A DNA stretch of 57,994 nucleotides, taken from assembly GCA_049999765.1 (NCBI GenBank), contig JBNGIQ010009421.1, positions 127,152-185,145 of the forward strand, in the 5' to 3' direction. The notes beneath the pieces are model-generated. The model had not been told where the DNA came from, made no database searches, and was given only the letters and a program-made list of their open reading frames with translations. Positions 1 through 11,700 of this stretch are shown one piece after another; the stretch's first letter is position 1, and every line of letters begins with the position of its first letter. This DNA is from Phaeoceros laevis. Lineage: Eukaryota; Anthocerotophyta; Anthocerotopsida; Notothyladales. A program made the translations under genes and the position numbers.

Positions 1-861
1 CATGCTGTCAAAAACCTGGCGTGCATCTTCTAGCTCACCACATTTTGCATACATGTCCACCAGGCAGTTGCCCACCACTACATCATCCAGCAGACCTCTT
101 TTGACAATCTTTGAGTGCAGCTCCCTGCCCTTCTGTATGGCACCAGTGCTTGCACACGCCTTCAGAAGGCAAGCAAAAGTAACACGGTCAGCCAAAATGA
201 GGCCCGCCTCCTCCATTTGTCCATACACAACAAGCGCCTCTTGGCAGAGTCCTTGCTGTGCATACCCAACTATCAGGGCATTCCATGTCACCACATCCTT
301 TGTGGCCATGCTGTCAAAAACCTGGCGTGCATCTTTCAATTCGCCACTTTTTGCATACATGTCAACCAGGCAGTTGCCAACAAACAAGTTAGTAGGATTG
401 CCACTGTGCAACACATCAGAGTGCACTTTTTTGCCAGATTCTAAGTCCGCGGCAAATGCACAAGCTTGAAGGGCAGCTACAAAGACGTAACCATCCGCCT
501 TCACTCCTGACTTACGCATCTCACGGTAGAGTTGTATGGCCTCCTTCGGTTTTCCGTGCGTAGCATGTGCAGAGATTATGGAAGACCACATGAAGACATC
601 TGGTTTCCCTACCCTGTTGAACACATTCATGCCCTCCTGTAGCCTACCTCCACTTGCATACATGCGCAAGAGATGGTTTCCCAAAAATGTGTCGGATCCG
701 TACCCAAGCTTGACAGTGAGATCATCAAGTCGTCGCCCCAACACCAGATTTTTGTCAGCCCCGCATATCCGAATGACTCTGCACAGCAGAGAGGAGGACA
801 CACGAGATTGTTTCTCCGCCAAGATGGTCAAAGCGTCCACTGCTGGACTTAGCTGCCCATG
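1..861 (-). CDS. PPR (PLS-class) protein, partial, runs off left edge
   Basis: Organellar RNA-binding pentatricopeptide repeat protein. PLS PPR proteins bind mitochondrial or plastid transcripts and guide C-to-U editing. The minus strand is open from 861 to the window edge with repeats of about 101 codons (P-L-S triplets). Each carries LVDMYAK-type, ARQVFDSM and VVTWNALI-type motifs, so nearly the same bases recur near 1-70 and 308-375. The region before the repeats reads as a normal PPR lead-in (SPAVDALTILAE, then LGRRLDD). The frame is blocked upstream by a stop at 862-864, and the first in-frame Met is at 663, already inside the repeats. The true start is therefore either in a distant exon or lost through the inverted-repeat rearrangement just upstream. 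The C-terminal half lies outside the window. A paralogue lies at the right end. Confidence 0.85.
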
Positions 862-1042
862 TCAATTTGACATTATGAGGCAAGCGGTTTCGCTTCATCT
901 GGCTCTTCTATAGAAGCCATGTGATTTTTTTTCATGGTAGTTGACATGGGCAGCTAAGTCCAGCAGTGGACAACTACCATGAAAAAAAATCAGATGGCTT
1001 CTATAGAAGAGCCAGATGAAGCGAAACCGCTTGCCTCATAAT
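837..1042. repeat. Interleaved inverted repeat (A-B-A'-B' order)
   Basis: A is 837-865 and its exact reverse complement A' is 941-969 (29 bp). B is 872-943 and its reverse complement B' is 971-1042 (72 bp, one mismatch by eye). A' and B overlap by 3 bases. The two inverted pairs are interleaved rather than nested, which is the topology of an H-type pseudoknot in RNA, or of two independent local inversions. It lies exactly where the N-terminal coding region of the left PPR gene should be. Confidence 0.9.
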
Positions 1043-1170
1043 TTGTGATTATATTTGACTAGTTTTGTCTTCACCAAGTTTGTAACATATATACATGTGC
1101 AATTGTTTAAAAGTTGTCGAATGCTCTCTTGAGTAAAGAACACTTCAGACTGTAGACTGTGACAAACAGA

Positions 1171-1875
1171 CTAGACAGTATTGGTAGTGTCGCACAAGGC
1201 CCGCATGATACACCCCATCCCAGCTTTTTCTACCAGCTTTTCATGCATTCGCAGGCACTGGTCACAAGTGGGTCTGTCACCAGTAGACAGTCCTCTGTAC
1301 AAGTACCTGCATAGATCACAGCAGACCTCAGCTACACTAAGAAGCAGCACAACCTCATGCTCTCGCCGTATTGAAAAAAAATGCAAAGCCAGCTCACTTC
1401 ATCAGTATATCGTAGTAGTCAGAGTCCAGGCTGACCAGCACAGCATCCACATCTTTGGCAGCCATCAAAGCACGATGAACGACCAGCCAGTTTGTAGACT
1501 GCAGCAGCAAGCAGATCCATTAGCGCAACAACAAGGTCGCAACAAGAGCTGCCAGAGTAGCTCCTACGATAAAACACGATAGCTCCTGACCTTGCACAAG
1601 TCATCTCTGGTTTTAGTTGGAGGATCGTCCAGCGCGGTGCTCAGTGCGTCCGTGAATTGAGATCTGCAACTCAAGCGAGATGGCCACGATAAGCTCGAGG
1701 CACCATGCAAGGCCTCTCTGAGACACAACAATGGACCAGAGATAGGATCACTCAACAATCTCAGGAACCGCTCGACATTGCGGGATTTGTGCTCTATCCG
1801 TTGGATTATGGATTCAGCGCTCTCCGTCTCCACGAAGGTCTCGGCTTCCAGATGGCCATCGTCATCGTCCGCCAT
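1171..1875 (-). CDS. ARPC5: Actin-related protein 2/3 complex subunit 5 (ARPC5, p16)
   Basis: Smallest subunit of the Arp2/3 complex, which nucleates branched actin filaments in the cytoplasm under SCAR/WAVE control. Four exons fit GT-AG and phase: 1757-1875, 1591-1663, 1398-1498 and 1171-1306, giving 142 residues, close to plant ARPC5. Recognisable stretches are an acidic start (MADDDDG), ESIIQRIEHKSR, the PPTKTRDDLCK loop, DYYDILMKYLYRGLS, then TGDRPTCDQC and HEKLVEKAGMGCI near the C-terminus, ending in NTV. The ORF appears to read straight through intron 1 (1664-1756) because that intron is a multiple of 3. Removing it restores the alignment to plant ARPC5 residue for residue. Head to head with TRDMT1, with 115 bp between start codons. 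Confidence 0.92.
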
Positions 1876-1990
1876 CTCCTGTGCGACAGCCGTAAAGCCA
1901 GAGGCTCAGCCTTTTTCGGATGGGAGACTTAGGGCTTGAATTTTCGTAAGCTTCCAGTCTTGAGGATGCAAGCTCCACCTTGCCTGTAGC
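1876..1990. promoter_or_regulatory. Short divergent promoter region, ARPC5 / TRDMT1
   Basis: Only 115 bp separate the ARPC5 start (1875, minus) from the TRDMT1 start (1991, plus), so both 5' UTRs and core promoters must lie here or overlap the genes. I see no clear TATA box. The assignment rests on position, not on a recognised motif. Confidence 0.55.
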
Positions 1991-3974
1991 ATGGAGGCCG
2001 CCAATGGCCCTCTGATCCGAGTTTTAGAATTCTACAGCGGAATTGGGGGCCTGGTGCGTCGAAAATCTGGATTTCGGATGCTGCACTAACTTTGCCTTGT
2101 CTCCCAGACACTGACTCGGTTGGAGTTGCAGAGGTATGCCCTAGAGCATGCAGGTGTGTCTGCCGTTGTGGTTGAGGCCTTCGAAATCAATGAAGTGGCA
2201 AACGATGTCTACGAGCACAACTTTGGCCATAGGCCAAGCCAGGTGCTGCCCCTGCTAGGTTGGTCCTTCAGATTGTGCCGATTGCTAAGGGGTACTAAAT
2301 TTCGACACTTTCCTGGTAGCAGGTAAACATTCAACGATTAACGGTGAAACAGCTGGAAAAGTACAAAGCAGATGCTTGGCTTCTCTCTCCTCCTTGTCAG
2401 CCATATACCCGGCAAGGTAAAAGGGACAGTTACTGATGTTTGTTCTTTGTTTGGTAATTGACAAAGTAGATTGGTGCCAACCGAGCAAGCGAACGAAAAA
2501 TTCTCATCCGGTTTCTGTTAGCTCTGCAGGTTTGCAAAAGGACGTAGAGGATGGGAGGGCTTCATCTTTTCTTCAGCTTTTGCAGCTGCTAGCAGACATG
2601 AGCTCACCCCCGAGTTATGTTCTTGTTGAGAACGTCGTTGGCTTTGAGGTAAGAACCCATTGCATATAGCACCTTAAAGTGGGTCAAAACCGTCCCTGAT
2701 AGTTCCTTTCGCTGATTCCCTTGATGGCCGCTGACAGTGCTCCATCACACATGACTGTCTAAGGGTCGTCCTCGGAAAAGCAGATTTTGAAGTACAGGAG
2801 TTCATTTTGAGTCCTCTACAATTCGGCATACCATATTCAAGGCCACGTTACTTTTGTCTGGTACACATAAGTCCTCAATTTTTTAATGCACCATGATGTA
2901 TGTGACGTCAAATGAAGAGCTTGGTTGTGATTTGTGCAGGCCAAGAGAAAGCCACTCTTTTTTCCCCATGCAGAACTGAACGGAAGCCTGCTTTGCAAAC
3001 CCGGGCCCCTACAGGCAGGCAACCAAGAGACTGGTGAGATGCGAGGCAACTATGAGAGCCAGTACAAGCCTGGGGTTGAGCCAAGGAGCATGAATGAGCC
3101 AGAAATAGATCCATCTGTTATTTGCGTGCCCATAAGCAATTACATAGAACTGGAACCAAGCAGTGAAGGCATACCTGATGAACCAGTATCAGGTCCTGCA
3201 ATTCACACTGCCTCTGATCCCTCTCAGCAATGGAAGGACTTCCTGGTACCACTCGGCACAGTCATGCGGTGGGGTGATGCTTTTGGTATCCTTTTGCTGA
3301 TGACGCTCTTGTTGAACAGGTTGACTGTACATTGGCCTTATCTTTGTTCTTCGAGCTTGCTTAACAAGATCCTTGAAAGACATTGTGACACCAGAGTCAA
3401 AGCGCTGCTGCTGCTTCACGAAAAGCTACACTAGGTTTGCCAAGGGTACCGGATCATTTTTGGCTATGAAGGTGAACTACCCCAAGTCTGCTCTGGTGTT
3501 TCTTGTATGTTGATGTGCATGCCTTTCTTGAAGCCTTAACCTCAGCAAACAAATACCGTGCAGGCCTCAGGTTCCGACTTGACAAACTGCAAACAGTTGC
3601 AAGGAGTATCTCTACCAGATCTCAGTTTGAGATACTTCACCCCTCGTGAGGTACATACGGCATGTCTGTGCAAATTTTGTTCTGGTGCTCTGTGTAACAA
3701 TCAGGAAGCTTGATGTGTTTCTTTGTTTTAATTGTTTTTGTAGGTGGCAAATCTTCACTCGTTTCCTACCAAATTCACATTCCCAGAGCATGTAACGCTG
3801 AAACAGAGGTAGGTTACAGGTTTTACTGATCCGGGACTCGATCTGCCTTGCCGGCTGCTGTAATGCGGTTCAATCCTTTGTTGCAGGTATTCTTTACTGG
3901 GAAACAGCCTCAGTGTCGCCGTAGTGGGAAGCCTGCTAAAATACTTGTTTCAAGCAGAGTCAGCTGTAATCTGA
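1991..3974 (+). CDS. TRDMT1: tRNA (cytosine-38-C5) methyltransferase DNMT2/TRDMT1
   Basis: Transfers methyl from S-adenosylmethionine to C38 of tRNA-Asp and related tRNAs. It has the DNA-methyltransferase fold but RNA specificity. Ten exons in phase: 1991-2053, 2132-2242, 2323-2416, 2530-2648, 2738-2860, 2940-3285, 3380-3471, 3564-3650, 3744-3808 and 3887-3974, giving 395 residues. Visible motifs are I ([12 protein letters not shown] binding), IV (SPPCQPYTR, catalytic Cys), VI (LVENVVGFE), VIII (SRPRYFCL), the Dnmt2 hallmark CCCFTKSY, and IX/X ([15 protein letters not shown], then [13 protein letters not shown]). All catalytic motifs are intact. Exon 6 is long and carries the variable target-recognition segment. 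Tail to head with the DUF247 gene downstream. Confidence 0.95.
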
Positions 3975-4209
3975 TTATGAGCAGGGAGCATAGGGGTGTC
4001 GCTCACCGTCTGATCTCAAGATTAGTCTATGTAGATCCAATTAGGAATTCAAACCCAGACTTTTGGGTCAACTTTAGTGCATAACCAAGAGTCCAAGACC
4101 AATCACAGAATGACTCGCACACACACTCTGTCCTTGGCTCGATGGGCTCTTGCTGCATTTCGCTCAGATGAGGTCTCCGTTGTTGCCTCTGTGAGTGCAC
4201 AATTGCGCA

Positions 4210-5760
4210 ATGGCAGCTGAGCCCGATGTGGAAGCCGCCCAATGGATGCATAGGATCCACAACTTTGAAAGGGTATTAGAGGCTCCACCAATACTCCCAA
4301 AGCTCCGCAAGGTGCACAAGCTGCGGGTACCTCAAGAGCAGAGACAGGTGAAACCCGATGCCTACACTCCCAAAATTCTCTTCCTTGGCTTCAAAAACAG
4401 GCGCAATCCGGTAGAAGATCTGGGCGTGGATAAATACAAGGTAGAATGGGCAAGGCAGTTTCTGGCGTGGAAAGCAGACAGCAAAGCAGAGGAGGAAAAG
4501 GCAGGAATGACCTTGGGCTCGGGTGTGCAATCCGAGGGTCTGGGTGTGCAATCCGAGGGTCTGAGTGTGCAATCCGAGGGTCTGGGTGAACAATGGAGCC
4601 AGTTTGTGCAAGCTTTGAAGATCGATGTACAGCTTGCTCGTTCTACGTACGAGATCACGACACATCTGGCACCAGAAGTCATTGAGAAGGTGCTTGCTTT
4701 GGACGCTTTATTCCTTCTTTTGCTCATTTTGAGAGGCTCAAGACGTGGCATTCTGCCAGACAAATTCTTCGGGCGTGAATCTATGACCCAGCCTCACGAT
4801 TTCGGGTATGGGTATCCATGGGGAAAACTGTTTAGCGACATGTTCCTGCTCGAGAATCAGGTCCCTCTTTACATCTTAGTGCGTGTATGGAGAAGTTTTC
4901 CAGGCTACCGTAATTCGGTTGAGCTGCCTTTGGGGGATCTCTTGTACTACCGGTTCGTGTACCTGTTTCCGGAGGTTACTTTAGGATCTTCTAAAGCTCC
5001 AGTGATGGAAGTCATCAGTAAAATAAGGTACGAGAGGTGTGATAATCTTTTGCATTGCTTGCTGCAACTGATTTGCTACAATCCTAAGCCCCGTGGTAAG
5101 AAGCACTACGGAGGAGCCCTCTCCATCCCATCTGCCAGCGCAATGAGAAACGTTGGAATCCAATGTGCATGCGAAGGTAGGACCATCTGCCACTGCAGCT
5201 ATTGAAAGCTCGTTCGTCATATCTGAATTTTGTAAGAATGCTGAGGTTGGATGTGCTTCTCATCAGGCATCACTTTCTTGCACGAGGTGCATTTTGATCA
5301 AGCTCGAGCTTGCCTAATGCTTCCGGGCATAAAGATTCAAAACTGGACTGAGGTATACATGCGCAATTTAGTGGCTCTCGAGACCACGGTAGATTATCCT
5401 GGTATGCTAACCGTCTTAGCGACATACTTGACACTTTTGGACGACCTGGTAGACAATGAGGAGGATGTTCAGCTGCTGGAAAGGAATGGTGTTATGAGTC
5501 ACCTGCTAGGAAGTGACTTGGAGGTTGCTCAAGTGTGCAACAATGTGGCACTCAACGTAGGAATAGCTCAATCCACAGAGTGGGCACAAATGCTGCGTGA
5601 GGTAAATTATAGATACAAGAGTCGGAACCATCAGTTGCTAGCAGAATTTAAGAAGCTATATTTCTCTAGGCCTTGGGTTACGCTTTCGTTGGTTGCAGCT
5701 ATTATCCTACTGCTGATGACTGCACTGCAAACCCTGTACTCCGTTCTTTCATATTACTGA
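4210..5760 (+). CDS. DUF247 family membrane protein
   Basis: Plant-specific DUF247 protein. The general function is unknown; members include male determinants of grass self-incompatibility. Two exons: 4210-5176 and 5267-5760 (phase 1 junction), 486 residues. The start at 4210 (MAAEPDVE) is preferred, but an in-frame ATG at 4195 would add five residues. Family features are an N-terminal DAYTPKILFLG segment, a central DMFLLENQVPLYIL block (the most diagnostic motif), a conserved GITFL/LMLPGI region after the intron, and WTEVYMRNLVALE. A single C-terminal membrane helix spans roughly the last 25 residues (WVTLSLVAAIILLLMTAL), which suggests a tail-anchored plasma-membrane protein. A three-copy seven-residue repeat interrupts the N-terminal half. 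Confidence 0.88.
4521..4583 (+). repeat. 21-bp tandem repeat, three copies, in the DUF247 coding region
   Basis: Three tandem 21-bp units (4521-4541, 4542-4562, 4563-4583) encode a VQSEGLG-type heptad repeated in frame. The units are near identical, so the expansion looks recent. It lies in a variable linker and probably changes only linker length. Confidence 0.9.
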
Positions 5761-6190
5761 ATGCTTGGGAATTGTCAGTTGAGGAAGTCATCCAACAAAT
5801 ATCTGTACTAAGGGCACACCAGGAGGCAGCCAACACTCAAGCTCTTTTGAAGATTTCTGAGCATGGAAGAGTGGCCACCCTAGATGTTCGGAAATGTCTT
5901 GTTCTGGGTGTTCCTTGTCAAAACCGGTACCCCATATATTGAGGGGTTAAAAGAGATCTATCAGAACTGCCAGCGTCCCCACTCCCATTCGGCGTGCGTT
6001 GTCCAGTTGTTCCACTGGTTAGAATTAGAAACACCTTTTGGAAATTTCCCATCCTTGAGCCACTGAGTCACGTGGCAGCAATGAACTTGTATCCAGTATT
6101 GAGGCAAGGTGGCACGGTGCAACTGCCGACCTGATTCTGGAAAGACGTCGAAAAACAACGAGAAACACGAAACTTGTTCGTGATCTTTAT
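5761..6190. other. Convergent 3' region between DUF247 and DOHH genes
   Basis: 430 bp between two converging stop codons. Short open frames here show no family features. I take it as the 3' UTRs of both genes. Confidence 0.5.
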
Positions 6191-7141
6191 CTAGTCCACT
6201 TCAACCTCCGCAGTTGGCCTCTCCTGATGTAGATACTCGAAGCCCCTTCCATGTAACTCATAGTCCAGCATGTCCAAAGCCACTTCACAACTTTGAGAGA
6301 CTAGCTGTTCCTTATCATGCACGTATCTCCTCAAGAGGGCAACGCTCTCTGCATCAGCTATAGAACCCAACGCTTCAGCTGCCTCGTGTCTGACCATCGG
6401 ATGCTCTGACGTGTCTTTCAAAACAGAGACTAGTGCCTCCGTAGCTGACTTATCTTGTAACTGCCCCAGAACGTAGGCCACCTCGTGCCTGAGCAAAGCA
6501 CTATTTGCGCCAAGTGATTCAATAATAGCGTTCACCGCCTCGGAAGTACCACGATTTCTGAGAGCAAAAAGAGCCGCATACCGCTCATACATAGCAGTAT
6601 CACCATCCATCAACAAATCTCGTAGCTCCCTCACGCTGGAATTGGATGGAGCTGGAGATGCAGGATCTACAGACAGGAAAGGCGAGATCGTCTCGAGACT
6701 ATCCTCAGAGGCAGTAGGTCTCTGTGCTATCCTTCTGAGTGCCAGCTCACATGTTTCCTTCACCTCTACATCAGGATCACACGTCAAGGCCCTCTCGAGT
6801 AAAGCCACGCATTGCGCTGCTCCGATGGCTCCTAGTGCCTCCGCTGCCTCGTGCCGGACAATACTCTGAAATGCCACAGGATCCTCCAGCACAGCCCTTA
6901 GTGCCGGAATGGCTTCCAAGTCCTGCATCTGGCCCAGGGCAAACGCTGCTTCATGTGCCAGCAAATGCGAAGGATCCTTCATGGCAGAGATGAGGGCATT
7001 CCGAGATTCAGCGCTCTTCCGATTGCGCAGACAGAAGAGCGCCCGGAAACGCTCCGAAATGCGCAACCCGGGATCCAGGAGCTGCTCACACAGGAGTGAC
7101 TCCGTGACCAGCACCGCTGCTCTGCTAGTGTCCATGTCCAT
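6191..7141 (-). CDS. DOHH: Deoxyhypusine hydroxylase (DOHH)
   Basis: Di-iron HEAT-repeat enzyme that hydroxylates deoxyhypusine on eIF5A, the last step of hypusine formation. Single exon, 316 residues, starting at [10 protein letters not shown]. The open frame continues upstream, but that part lacks HEAT character and would run into the neighbouring gene's start. Two HEAT halves are joined by a Ser/Pro-rich linker (about residues 140-172). The four His-Glu iron-ligand dyads are present at about H63-E64, H97-E98, H219-E220 and H252-E253, each in an RHEAAEALG-like context. All ligands are kept, so the enzyme should be active. Divergent from SmD3 with 223 bp between start codons. Confidence 0.95.
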   Translation of the reverse strand: MDMDTSRAAVLVTESLLCEQLLDPGLRISERFRALFCLRNRKSAESRNALISAMKDPSHLLAHEAAFALGQMQDLEAIPALRAVLEDPVAFQSIVRHEAAEALGAIGAAQCVALLERALTCDPDVEVKETCELALRRIAQRPTASEDSLETISPFLSVDPASPAPSNSSVRELRDLLMDGDTAMYERYAALFALRNRGTSEAVNAIIESLGANSALLRHEVAYVLGQLQDKSATEALVSVLKDTSEHPMVRHEAAEALGSIADAESVALLRRYVHDKEQLVSQSCEVALDMLDYELHGRGFEYLHQERPTAEVEVD

Positions 7142-7364
7142 CACCCAGTAACAGAATGCGAGGGGAGTAATTCCTCCATAAATTAATGGTCTTAGCTCTA
7201 GGGTTAGGGCTGAAGGGAAGCCCGGGTGATTCAAATTTTGTGGACCCCGTAGAAGGCGCCGAAGGACGTGATTGCGCGCTATTGGGACAGCCTGCTTATC
7301 CAGCGTGCAGGACGGATTTTGATCTTGCAGGAAGGCAGAAAACAGCGAGGGAGAATTTACAAAA
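7142..7364. promoter_or_regulatory. Divergent promoter region, DOHH / SmD3
   Basis: 223 bp between two outward-facing start codons. It contains a telobox-like AGGGTTAGGG near 7200, an element often found upstream of plant translation and RNA-processing genes. That link is general knowledge, not shown here. Confidence 0.5.
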
Positions 7365-8470
7365 ATGAGCAAGAGTCTGGGAATTCCGGTGAAGCTCCTT
7401 CATGAGGCGGAGGGCCACATCGTGACAGTGGAGCTCAAAAGCGGGGAGCTCTACCGGGGTTCTCTCATAGAGTGCGAGGATAACTGGAACTGCCAGCTCG
7501 AGTCCATCACCTACACGGCCAAGGTTCGGCTATGCTATTTCTCACTCAAGTCTGTAGGGTCTGTTCGGTGTAGTGGGAGCGGGGACGTGTGTGTGACGAG
7601 GATCTTTGCAGTGTGGGTTGCATTTTTCTCAGTACCGGTGAGAGTGTGAGAGCTGTAAAATTCGGTTAAAATCTCAAACGCGGTTGATATTTGCGACTGC
7701 AGATGTGGGACATTTAGGACGGAGTCTTGTGTTAGCACGCACTGTTCAGTAGGTCGTCTGTATTCTGGTGAGCCCTGAGCTGTTGACAATGTGTCCGTCT
7801 TTGAGTAATGCAACTGGGATGCATGACGTTCTTTTGCTGCTTGATTATCAGGATGGTAAGGTATCGCAGCTGGAGCATGTCTTCATTCGGGGCAGCAAAG
7901 TTAGGTGTGTTATTTACTGGTCCTTCAGAAAACTTCATGCTCGCCATTAGGCTTTCCATGAAAGGGGTCAGCTATGTTTCTTTGCTTATGTTTGTTTCAA
8001 TAGGATGATTCTCCATGCTCTTACCCTTGTTTGTGGAAACACATGCTGTGGTGGCTTAGGTTTATGATCATACCTGATATGCTGAAAAACGCTCCAATGT
8101 TCAAGCGGTTGGATGCCAAAATTAAGGTACTGTCATGTCATTGTATTCTCAGGACCATGACTTCAGATCCGCCTCCTTCTATGATCATGACATATAATGT
8201 ATGGTGTTCTGCTGCAGGGCAAAGGTGCTGCAGGGCTTGGTGTTGGTCGCGGACGTGCTGTTGCATTACGGGCTAAGGTACCTGCAACCATGCTCCTAGA
8301 GCCAGGCTTGGCATAGATTTTCTACCTGCTATACTCTTTTAGGACCATTTTATGTACGTCGTACTAAGTATCTGTTTGTTTCGTCATTGGTTTTGTCTCA
8401 GGCTAGATCAGCCGCTCGGGGTACCGCACCTACTCCCGCTGCCAGACCTCCACCTCCAGGGAGGAGATAA
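7365..8470 (+). CDS. SmD3: Small nuclear ribonucleoprotein SmD3
   Basis: Core Sm-ring protein of U1, U2, U4 and U5 snRNPs (nucleus). Five exons in phase: 7365-7523, 7852-7904, 8060-8126, 8218-8277 and 8402-8470, giving 135 residues. The Sm1 motif is [18 protein letters not shown] with [11 protein letters not shown]. The Sm2 motif is FIRGSKVR with [11 protein letters not shown], the typical SmD3 sequence. The C-terminal tail is basic and Gly/Arg-rich (GVGRGRAV, then AARG) and ends in a Pro-rich stretch. It has fewer RG dipeptides than animal SmD3 but could still be an arginine-methylation target. Intron 1 (about 330 bp) is one of the longer introns in the window. Confidence 0.95.
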
Positions 8471-8786
8471 GCTTGACAGTCATGGCCCAGTTACTAGCAA
8501 GCTGAGGACAGTGGCCCTTATGTAGACAGCAGGAAAAAATTCAAGAGTGGCGGACCATGATTGACATGAAGCCATATGTCACAGTCTCTTATTGTGATGC
8601 TCAACGTGTGTGGTTTTGTGTCTAAATTGGAAGCCCTTAAGCACGTGAACAAGCAGATTGGTATGTATCCTTGGAGACAAGTTCTAAGCAGTTGGAGACT
8701 AGATTCTAAGCACTGTTAACAACTTTTACAGTACTTTATCAGAAATCAAAATCAGTCAAAGCAGGCTTCGAGGTGGACTTGTGGGA
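8471..8786. other. Convergent 3' region, SmD3 / DRC11
   Basis: 316 bp between the SmD3 stop and the DRC11 stop on the other strand. I see only 3' UTR-like sequence. Confidence 0.45.
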
Positions 8787-11700
8787 CTATTTCTTCTTTC
8801 CCTTTTTCTTATCATCTGGAGGNNNNNNNNNNNNNNNNNNNNNNNNNNNNNNNNNNNNNNNNNNNNNNNNNNNNNNNNNNNNNNNNNNNNNNNNNNNNNN
8901 NNNNNNNNNNNNNNNNNNNNNNGGGGGTGGGAGAATTGTGTTCCACTCCTGAGGCGAAAAAAGACCATCCCGTTAGTACTCAAGCATGTCAGAGAATGCA
9001 GGAAAAATACCCGCCAAGTTGCAGCTAACGTTGCTCTTACGCGCAATTTTTGATGGTAGTCCGGGTCTATCGGATTGACTTTGTGTAGTACTTCTATTAT
9101 TTCCTGAGCCCTGAGTGGAATCCTGCGAGCCTGCAACAGTAATGGCAGATGGTCTGTTGGTGAGAGAGCAACTTATTATTTGTTGCTTATCTCAATTGTG
9201 CTCGTCCCACAAAGGTATCCTAACCTTACGAGCTCGTCTATCAGTTAGGACGATTTTCGCGAGAGCTTCCATAGCACTGATCCCGTAATCTGCTGTTAGT
9301 CGTGACAGCATTGACATGTTGAAGTGATGTGTGAGGTATGCCCCATGTTTCTCTAGTACCGCCCTCCACACCAACATCCGACTTGGATAATTAGGGTAAG
9401 GCACAAATATTTTCTTGTTGAACATCTTTTGGAGTTCCGAAAGTTTTGCTGGATTTTTTTTACTCGAGCAGTCCTGCAAGTTGAAACGTCAGAAGTATAC
9501 AAGTGATTTGATTGTGCACCGAAGGTGGTGGTCCTTACATGGGGCCTGGATGAGGCGCCAATCAACATCACACGGTCTCCGGGATATATTTGTTTAAGTT
9601 CTTTCATTATGTGTTTTTTTATTCTGTTGCATTTGTCTTTCAGCCCGCCCATTTTATACGCTCTCATCTTCTTTTTGTCAGTTACAAAAATCTGCAGAGC
9701 TATTCTTTCGCTTTCAGCAAACCTTCAAAAAAGGAAGCACCTTTGCTAGCAATGGGGTCCTAAGTTCGTACCGCAACTTACCCTTTCCATGTCATCAATG
9801 TGAATCACAGAGGGTGCCATAAGCCTTGCAATCTTGAAGGCCATGTGCACCATCATTGCTGCTTTTTTGCCTGGGTACTTACCATCTGTGCAGGAAGGTG
9901 ACAGGTTGATGAACGTAGCCCCTGCCGCTTGGCAAGCTGCATGGACCTGCGTGTGCAACATATGGCTTCAAATTGGACATGTCGCAGATTCAGTCCTAAA
10001 TGCCTGAACACTACTGTTGCAGCTTCAACATACCAAAAGTGTTTTTCCACAGCCTGGACCACCATAGAGCAAAACAGACTTGATAAAAGGGGCTTTTTCA
10101 TTCACCATCTCAGTTGTTAATGGTAGAATGCAGTACTCCATCACCAATCTGACAGCCTGCAAACATGTCCGAGATTGTTAGCTTGTCCCGCTGCTGTGCT
10201 TGGCACATTTCAAGTCTTGTGTTTCACCTGCTTCATTGATGGATCTTTGTTGGCTAGTTTCCTTCTTGCGTTATCAAGCTCTGCCCTGGCCTTAGCTGCA
10301 GCTATTGGGTCAGCTTTCTTCTTTTTCTTTTTTTTCTCTTCAGGTTTTTTGTCAGGAGGCGGCTTCTTAGCTGCTGCACCTCTCCGACCTTTTGGGGGAG
10401 GCGGAGCATCTTCACCTGGATCTTTGTTCAGGCTCTCATCAATATAACTGTCACAGCCAACATACTCTTCGAATGTTCTCTTTGGACAGTCCTGGATGAT
10501 ACCGTTCTTGACAAGCTCCACAAATATGGACTCAATGGAACTGCACAAAAGTTTGCCAAGGAGATGGACAGATTGTGATTAAGCTATCATCTTTTACCAA
10601 GAGAGTACAAATTATTCCTTTTATCATCGTTGCAATCCAAAGCGGATGCTTACCGATTAGCTGTAAGATCTTTCTTCCGTTTAGGGGGCTTCTTTTTGGG
10701 GGGTGGTGGTGGAGCTGCATCCTTGGAAGACTTTTTCTTATCTGCGGCTTCCTTCTTTTTTTTGTCCTTCGCATCCTTCTTCTTCTTCTTCTCATCAGCA
10801 TCGAACTTCTTTCTGTCCTCTTTGGACAAAGTCTTTCGATACTTTCGTTTGGCTGCTTTAGCTTCCTTCGCTAGTTTCTTCTTGAGGTTATCAAGGATGA
10901 CTTTAGTGCTAAGATCTACCTGGAGCCTGACCTGAAGAGGATTTGATGTGCAGTACCAAAATTAGAGGCTTCCATCTACATCTGCCTGAAGGCGTATAAG
11001 AATGTCACTGTGTAAGGTACACACATACCTCTTCAAAGATTTGAGGGCGTAACTCAGACTTCAGAAGGCCAGTGTCATGCTCCTGTTGCACGTTGAGGGA
11101 ATCATCTCTATCGTGCCAGATTTTAGCATAGTCATCCACAGCTTTCTGTAGGTGTTTGGGGAAGAAAGCAGGACAGCTAGGTGGTTTGTCCTCGTCATCC
11201 TCTGGCAGCTTCAATTCCCGCTTGGGTGGAAGTTGTCCCCCTTGAGATTGTTTATGTCAGTTCAGCATCCTGCGGTAGCAAAAACCTTCACCTTGCCTTA
11301 AAATTTAACTGGTCGTTACTCCCAGTGATACCTTTTGTCTTTTTCGTCTTGTTTTCTGGCACCTTTGCACCTTTCTTCTTTTTGTCATCCATAGGCATGT
11401 CAAGCTTTAACGGTGGGTCAATAATGTCCTTGCTTCCTCCATGAGCAGCCTTTGGCAAATACGGAAAGAAACCTGTCTCCTCGAGTCTGTTGGCGTTTAG
11501 CCATGCATTGATCTTGTCCTGGATCACCTCACGCATTTCCTGGGCTTCCAGATCTTTTAGTCTTTGTCTTGTAAGCACAATGGCATCATCATAAGTCTTT
11601 TTGTTGGCCACTTGTAGTAACTTTCTCCTCTCGCTTGTCTGCTTGACTTGTTCAATTGGATCAGGAAGGACATCAGGGCCGAAGTTGTTCATCCCTGTGT

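Noticed and set aside
2-913. Plus-strand open frames at the left edge (also 57260-57837)
   Set aside because: They are antisense shadows of the PPR genes; the minus strand has the PPR motifs.
5673-5942. Possible alternative 3' exon of the DUF247 gene
   Set aside because: The main frame already ends with the family-typical C-terminal membrane helix at 5760.
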